Assembly: GCA_023417165.1 (NCBI GenBank)
Contig: JAEZGD010000585.1
Span: forward strand, 1 to 9,846
DNA length: 9,846 nt
Direction of reading: 5' to 3'
Source of the DNA: Planctomycetota bacterium
Lineage (GTDB): Bacteria > Planctomycetota > Planctomycetia > Pirellulales > Pirellulaceae
Made by a program: the position numbers and the translations under genes. How positions within the stretch are numbered: position 1 is the stretch's first letter; the number at the start of each line of letters is the position of its first letter. Under the pieces are notes generated by a model. That model was not told the DNA's origin. It saw nothing but the letters and a program-made list of their open reading frames with translations, and did no database searches. Below, one piece after another: positions 6,291 to 9,846 of this stretch.

Positions 6291-7372
6291 GAGTGAGTCT
6301 CAGCGCTGTGCGGCATCTCTTGCGCTACGGCTGGAGTCAGTCCGACAGCAGATTCGACTTCGATCTTCTCCAGCCAGATTTCACGCCAATACGGAGGCAA
6401 AGCGCGCGGGCAGAGCAGGCGGCATTCGCTGTATTGGGCGCTGCACAATGCCCCTTCTAGCATGATGCAAGGATTCTTCATCGCCACCATCTTGCCCGTC
6501 TGCTCGTCTAGAATTTCTGTCACGCAGCGGCGCACGCGAAAGATCCGCCCGCAGTAAACAGCCATTTCCGGATCGAAAGAAAGACCGCGATTTCTGCTGT
6601 TCATGTCCAGCGTCTTGGCGATCTCTTCCTTCGACTTGACGCGAACATAGTCACCAGGCTTCAGGCAGGAGTGAACCTGCGGAGTGCGTTGCCCTGGCGG
6701 AATCATGCCGCCATAATCGGGCACTTCACGCCCCGTCAGCCAACGATGCGTGCGCTCGCGCAACGACTTGAGCAAGCGATACCCTACAGGCGTACGGCGT
6801 ACGGTATGCTTGGCCACTGCGTTCCACAGTACGCTGAGGACGTGCTTCAGCGAATGATTACGTGTGACGACGTCACGCCAATACTGCCGCAGATCCCACC
6901 AGGCCAGCGGCGTCGTCGCGTTATAAAGTTGCGTCGCCTGGCAGGTATAGCTCAAGGGCTCGCCTGGAACAGCGGGCAGGATCGTCAGTGTCAGCAACTG
7001 CCCTGCCGAGAGCCCCGAAGCGTTCGCGGGAGGCTGTAGCGGCGTGGGACGATCGGCAGGAGCGAGCCACACATCTTTCCAGAATAAGCTGCAATCCGCC
7101 TGGCATCCGCCATGGGCCGAGCCGTCGCACAGCGCGTCTTCGAGATGCACTGTAGTTTCGAGTCGGCGGCCTTGCCATGTCTTGAGCGCCGTTTCGCAGG
7201 TCTTGTGAGCGACAGCGCGGACGCGCATTTTGCGTCCACAATACTGCAGCATCTCTGGCATAAACGGCAAGCCATCGACACAGCCACGGTCATCAAGCGT
7301 CGACAGGATCTCTGCTTCGTTTCGCACGATAACCCAATCGCCGGCGCGAAAGCGCGATAGACGCCAACTCAT
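6287..7372 (-). CDS. Protein of unknown function with a duplicated cysteine-bearing module
   Basis: This 361-residue protein matches no enzyme family I can name. It contains two related modules separated by a helical middle. Module 1 (about 11-103) runs GDWVIVR, EIL, LDDRG, GLPFMPEM, YCGR, RVR, then LEDALC at 77-82, C90, C94 and WKDVWL at 98-103. Module 2 (about 240-334) runs GDYVRVK, EEI, GLSFDPEM, YCGR, RVR, then LEGALC at 305-310, C317, C321 and WREIWL at 329-334. The copies align without gaps at an offset of 229 residues from GD to YCGR. Each holds the YCGR cysteine plus a cluster (CX7CX3C, then CX6CX3C), which could bind a metal or an Fe-S cluster. The middle (about 140-215) contains TPLAWWDLRQYWRD and a basic helical stretch. 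No signal peptide or membrane segment is seen. The ATG at 7372 is secure because an in-frame TGA lies upstream with no start codon between. It overlaps rfbC by 4 bp (GTGA), so it probably acts with the sugar enzymes. Confidence 0.85.
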   Translation of the reverse strand: MSWRLSRFRAGDWVIVRNEAEILSTLDDRGCVDGLPFMPEMLQYCGRKMRVRAVAHKTCETALKTWQGRRLETTVHLEDALCDGSAHGGCQADCSLFWKDVWLAPADRPTPLQPPANASGLSAGQLLTLTILPAVPGEPLSYTCQATQLYNATTPLAWWDLRQYWRDVVTRNHSLKHVLSVLWNAVAKHTVRRTPVGYRLLKSLRERTHRWLTGREVPDYGGMIPPGQRTPQVHSCLKPGDYVRVKSKEEIAKTLDMNSRNRGLSFDPEMAVYCGRIFRVRRCVTEILDEQTGKMVAMKNPCIMLEGALCSAQYSECRLLCPRALPPYWREIWLEKIEVESAVGLTPAVAQEMPHSAETHS

Positions 7373-7431
7373 GGTCGCCCTGGCACTGTTGTGTCAGTTC
7401 CTGATGAACACCGATGACCTACCGAGGATGC
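7373..7431. other. 59-bp intergenic gap, the longest in the window
   Basis: This gap separates the C-methyltransferase stop (TAG at 7434-7432) from the ATG of the duplicated-module protein. On the minus strand it ends with GCCAGGGCGACC before the ATG, where AGGG is at best a weak ribosome-binding site. I see no inverted repeat followed by a T-run and no convincing promoter, so I read it as an ordinary spacer within the operon. Confidence 0.5.
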
Positions 7432-8679
7432 CTATTCATAGACGCGAACTTCCGGGATTGGCAGGACAAACTTGCCGCCCCACTCGCGGATATGCGCCAT
7501 CTGCTGCATGATCTCGTGCCGGATATTCCACGGCAGAATCAGCACATAATCGGGACGCGTCTCGTTAATGCGCTCCGGCGCGAGAATCGGGATATGCGTC
7601 CCCGGCAAGTACTTGCCCTGTTTATACGGACTGCGATCCACTGAGTAGTCAAGGAAGTCCTGACGGATCCCGCAGTAGTTCAAAAGCGTATTGCCTTTTC
7701 CTGGCGCTCCGTAACCGACGACCGACTTGCCTTCACGCTTGGCGGCGATCAGAAACGTCAGCAGCTTGCGCTTTGTCTCTTGCACTTGCGCGGAAAAGGA
7801 TGCGTAACTCGCCAGGTCGCAGACGCCGGCTTGCGCTTCGCGGGCGAGAAGTGCGGTGACATGTTCCGTCACCGGCTTGCTGGCGTCTTCGGCATGCCGG
7901 GCGTACACCCGCAGGGAGCCGCCGTGCGTTGGCACCTCCTGGACGTCAAAAACCGTCAGTCCATGGGCGGCGAACAGTGCGACGGTCGTCGTAAACGAGA
8001 AATAGGAGAAGTGCTCGTGATAGATTGTGTCGAACTGGTTCTCTTCCATCAACCGCTGCAGGTGCGGGAACTCAACGGTGATTACGCCCGTCGGTTTGAG
8101 CGCGATCTTCATGCCGCCGACGAAGTCGTTCAAATCCGGCACTTGCGCCAAGACGTTGTTGCCCAAAAGCAAATCAGCGGCGAGTCCTTCGGCGGCTAGC
8201 TGGCGAGCTGTTTCAACGCCGAAAAATTGCACGCGCGTCGGAACGCCCTTCTCAACCGCCACTTTCGCCACATTGGCCGCTGGCTCGATACCGAGCGCCG
8301 GAACCTGCCGGGCGACAAAGTGCTGGAGCAAGTAGCCATCGTTGCTCGCGAGCTCGACGACATGCGATTGCGGGCCGAGACGAAAGCGCTCGATCATCTG
8401 CTCGCAGTAACGTCGGGCGTGCTCAACCCAACTGACCGAGTACGACGAGAAATAAGCGTAGTCCGAGAAGATATCTTCGGCGCTGACATAGGCTTCCAAC
8501 TGCACGAGGAAGCATTCGCCACAGACGTAGACGTGCAGCGGGTAGAACGATTCACGCTGATTCAGTTGCTCGTGCGACAGATAGCTTTCGCACAGCGGTG
8601 ACATCCCCAGATCTACGAATGTCTGACGTAGCGGGGTGGCGCAAAAGCGACAAGTTGGATGAGTAGTGGTAGCTGACAT
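7432..8679 (-). CDS. Nucleotide-sugar C-methyltransferase (TylCIII/NovU/TcaB9 type)
   Basis: This 415-residue SAM-dependent enzyme has all three parts of the sugar C-methyltransferase family. The N-terminal zinc-binding domain carries C10/C13 and C53/C56. A central SAM-binding fold has VVELASNDGYLLQHF at 107-121 and NNVLAQVPDLNDFVGG at 174-189, and an active-site motif YHEHFSYFS lies at 220-228. The C-terminal Rossmann-like domain has GYGAPGKGNTLLNYCGI at 322-338 and PDYVLILPWN at 376-385. In TcaB9 the histidine of the corresponding YDEH motif is the general base that removes the C3 proton next to the 4-keto group, so C3-methylation of a 4-keto deoxy sugar is the expected reaction. I chose the ATG at 8679, which gives the normal family length (about 410) and a 14-bp gap after the GT2 stop. 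A start at 8814 would add 45 unrelated residues and overlap GT2 by 121 bp. No Shine-Dalgarno is visible. Confidence 0.93.
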   Translation of the reverse strand: MSATTTHPTCRFCATPLRQTFVDLGMSPLCESYLSHEQLNQRESFYPLHVYVCGECFLVQLEAYVSAEDIFSDYAYFSSYSVSWVEHARRYCEQMIERFRLGPQSHVVELASNDGYLLQHFVARQVPALGIEPAANVAKVAVEKGVPTRVQFFGVETARQLAAEGLAADLLLGNNVLAQVPDLNDFVGGMKIALKPTGVITVEFPHLQRLMEENQFDTIYHEHFSYFSFTTTVALFAAHGLTVFDVQEVPTHGGSLRVYARHAEDASKPVTEHVTALLAREAQAGVCDLASYASFSAQVQETKRKLLTFLIAAKREGKSVVGYGAPGKGNTLLNYCGIRQDFLDYSVDRSPYKQGKYLPGTHIPILAPERINETRPDYVLILPWNIRHEIMQQMAHIREWGGKFVLPIPEVRVYE

Positions 8680-8693
8680 GAAATTAGCAGGAG

Positions 8694-9608
8694 CTACGAA
8701 GGTGAGACCGTCGCGGTTTGCCGGCGACCCATCGCCCAGGCAACAGCACGATGCAAATCGTCCAGCAAAATGCGGTGATGGGCCCGAAGCCACCAGTACA
8801 AGCTTTTGTAACAACGGTGCCGCTCGCCGCGACGAAGTGGCGCACGCCGAATGGCCGAAAACAAGTCGCGAGCTTCACGTAGCACCGGACAGATTAACTT
8901 GCCTGCCTGGGCGGGATCAAAAATCAGCGAGCGCTGCCAGCGGTCGACATAGCGCGACGTCACTTGCTGGTCATGCACGCGACGGTGAAACAGCGGCTCG
9001 GCCAATTGTACAAAGCGACCGCGCAGCGCAAGTTCGGCCAAAAGGACGCGATCGGAGTCGGCATACGGGAGGTGCAGCCGGGTTTGACGCAAGGCATCCA
9101 TGCGCATGACGCCGCAGATCGGTTCGCAGTGATGATCGAACAAAACCCGCATTAATCGCTCATCCACGCAGGGCGAGTCGGCGACGGGTTCTAAGGCGGC
9201 GGATGCCAGCCGGTCGCTCTGCGCATCGATAAACTCATTGCGTGCGAAACACAGCACCGCGTGGGGCTGAGAATCCAGAGCCTCGACGCAACGGAACAGA
9301 TAGTCGCGTCCCAACACATCATCGTGACCGAGCCACATCAAATGGCGACCGGTCGCCAGGCGAAAGGCTCTGTTAAAATTCCAGGCGAGGCCGCGGTTCG
9401 CCGTCGCAGGATGATAATGAATGCGGGGATCGCTGGCGGCCGCCTCTTGGCAATAGACAGCGGTAGCGTCGGTCGACGCATTGTCGCAAAGCAGCAGTTC
9501 CCAATTCTCCAGGCTTTGCTGACGGACTGACTCGATCGCGTCCCGCAGATGACGCTGGCCGTTATAGACAGGTAGGCAAACGCTAACGACAGGCGCAGAG
9601 ATGCTCAC
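8694..9608 (-). CDS. GT2-family glycosyltransferase
   Basis: This is a 304-residue GT-A-fold glycosyltransferase. It has SVCLPVYNGQRHLRDAIESV at 9-28, the nucleotide-binding LLLCDNASTD at 38-47, RGLAWNFNRAF at 72-82, the DXD-equivalent MWLGHDDVL at 91-99, and an acceptor-side acidic segment PYADSDRVLLAELA at 181-194. It has no membrane segments and is probably cytoplasmic or peripheral to the membrane. The C-terminal third is basic and unlike any particular subgroup I recognise. The start is a GTG at 9608 within a 4-bp GTGA overlap with the upstream transporter gene, and no other start codon lies near enough to preserve the N-terminal beta strand. It probably adds one sugar, perhaps the branched sugar made by the downstream genes, to the lipid-linked glycan before export. 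Donor and acceptor are unknown. Confidence 0.92.
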   Translation of the reverse strand: MSISAPVVSVCLPVYNGQRHLRDAIESVRQQSLENWELLLCDNASTDATAVYCQEAAASDPRIHYHPATANRGLAWNFNRAFRLATGRHLMWLGHDDVLGRDYLFRCVEALDSQPHAVLCFARNEFIDAQSDRLASAALEPVADSPCVDERLMRVLFDHHCEPICGVMRMDALRQTRLHLPYADSDRVLLAELALRGRFVQLAEPLFHRRVHDQQVTSRYVDRWQRSLIFDPAQAGKLICPVLREARDLFSAIRRAPLRRGERHRCYKSLYWWLRAHHRILLDDLHRAVAWAMGRRQTATVSPS

Positions 9609-9846
9609 GGTTTGCCCAGCGCTGCGGGAACCTCAGCGGCTGCCGCGGTAGTGGCGTCGAGTTCGTCATCGCCGGCCAAGTCGCCGCGCGACGTGAATCG
9701 ACATGGCAGGAAGATCAGACCAAAGCGTGACTCGAGCCCCCGCCCGGTGCCATAGTAGTCGGAAGGTTCAATCTCGAGCCGGGTGACGTTATCCAGCACG
9801 TCATGCCACTCGTCCATGCTGGCGACCCAAATGCCGAGGGTGTAGC
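9605..9846 (-). CDS. Probable Wzt-type polysaccharide ABC-transporter ATPase, C-terminal end (N-terminus outside window)
   Basis: The minus-strand frame is open from the right edge to the TGA at 9607-9605, about 79 codons. The visible protein reads YTLGIWVASMDEWHDVLDN, then VTRLEIEPSDYYGTGRGLE, then a stretch ending in FLPCRF and a low-complexity Ala/Asp tail. Such a beta-strand pattern (Y-T-L-x-I-x-V, a hydrophobic strand ending in F/L-E-x-E, a glycine-rich turn, then LP) is how the Wzt C-terminal carbohydrate-recognition domain ends. That domain is fused to ATPases exporting O-antigens and other lipid-linked glycans. The in-frame ATG at 9817 is internal, because the homologous strand begins upstream of it. 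No ATPase motifs are visible since that part is outside the window, so the call rests on the short C-terminal domain and the operon context. Confidence 0.62.
   Translation of the reverse strand, partial: YTLGIWVASMDEWHDVLDNVTRLEIEPSDYYGTGRGLESRFGLIFLPCRFTSRGDLAGDDELDATTAAAAEVPAALGKP

Noticed and set aside
7373..7431. Possible terminator or internal promoter in the longest gap
   Set aside because: No hairpin with a T-run and no recognisable promoter boxes could be seen by eye in 59 bp, and the flanking genes are co-directional.
8680..8814. N-terminal extension of the C-methyltransferase back to a start at 8814
   Set aside because: The extra 45 residues overlap the GT2 gene in another frame and resemble nothing in the family. 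The ATG at 8679 gives the normal length and places the CxxC zinc motif near the N-terminus.
8666..9109. Plus-strand open frame of 147 codons
   Set aside because: It is antisense to the GT2 gene and the methyltransferase start, low in complexity and without motifs. Long antisense frames are common in GC-rich coding DNA.
9605..9817. A separate 70-residue protein starting at the ATG at 9817
   Set aside because: The frame stays open to the right edge, and the residues before the ATG (YTLGIWVAS) complete a beta strand typical of the same domain, so this is the end of a longer protein.

Overview
The window is one uninterrupted minus-strand gene cluster for making and exporting a cell-surface polysaccharide or glycolipid that appears to carry a branched (C-methylated) deoxy sugar. 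All eleven genes run right to left, so in transcription order the window goes from 9846 down to 1. Both ends are cut: the first gene (9605 to beyond 9846) lacks its N-terminus and the last (553 to beyond 1) lacks its C-terminus. There are no RNA genes, mobile elements, CRISPR arrays or long intergenic stretches. The largest gap is 59 bp.

Layout in transcription order: C-terminal end of a probable Wzt-type polysaccharide ABC-transporter ATPase; a GT2 glycosyltransferase; a TylCIII/NovU/TcaB9-type sugar C-methyltransferase; a protein of unknown function built from two copies of a cysteine-bearing module; an RmlC/RfbC-type sugar 3,5-epimerase; an aminopeptidase-like DUF2172/DUF4910/winged-helix protein; an extended SDR (NAD-dependent epimerase/reductase); an RfbF-like sugar-1-phosphate nucleotidyltransferase; a GT87 (DUF2029) membrane glycosyltransferase; a PIG-L/LmbE deacetylase; and the start of a GT39/ArnT-like membrane glycosyltransferase. 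Four junctions are 4-bp stop/start overlaps (two ATGA, two GTGA), two more overlap by 8 and 13 bp, and the other four gaps are 8, 14, 37 and 59 bp. This is a tightly coupled operon whose promoter must lie to the right of the window.

How the genes may work together (inference): the RfbF-like enzyme activates a sugar phosphate, probably as a CDP-sugar. A 4,6-dehydratase not visible here would make the 4-keto-6-deoxy intermediate. The RfbC-like epimerase and the C-methyltransferase would act on that ketosugar, and the SDR would reduce the 4-keto group. The GT2 enzyme would transfer sugars in the cytoplasm, the Wzm/Wzt transporter would export the lipid-linked product, and the GT-C enzymes (GT87, GT39) could add residues from polyprenyl-phosphate donors on the outer face of the membrane. 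The duplicated-module protein and the aminopeptidase-like protein have no obvious place in this scheme, yet they sit at its centre. They are the most interesting part of the window.

Organism: moderately high GC, weak or absent Shine-Dalgarno sequences, two GTG starts and this style of surface-glycan cluster fit an environmental Gram-negative bacterium. My best guess is a member of the Planctomycetota, but the sequence contains no phylogenetic marker and this is a low-confidence inference.
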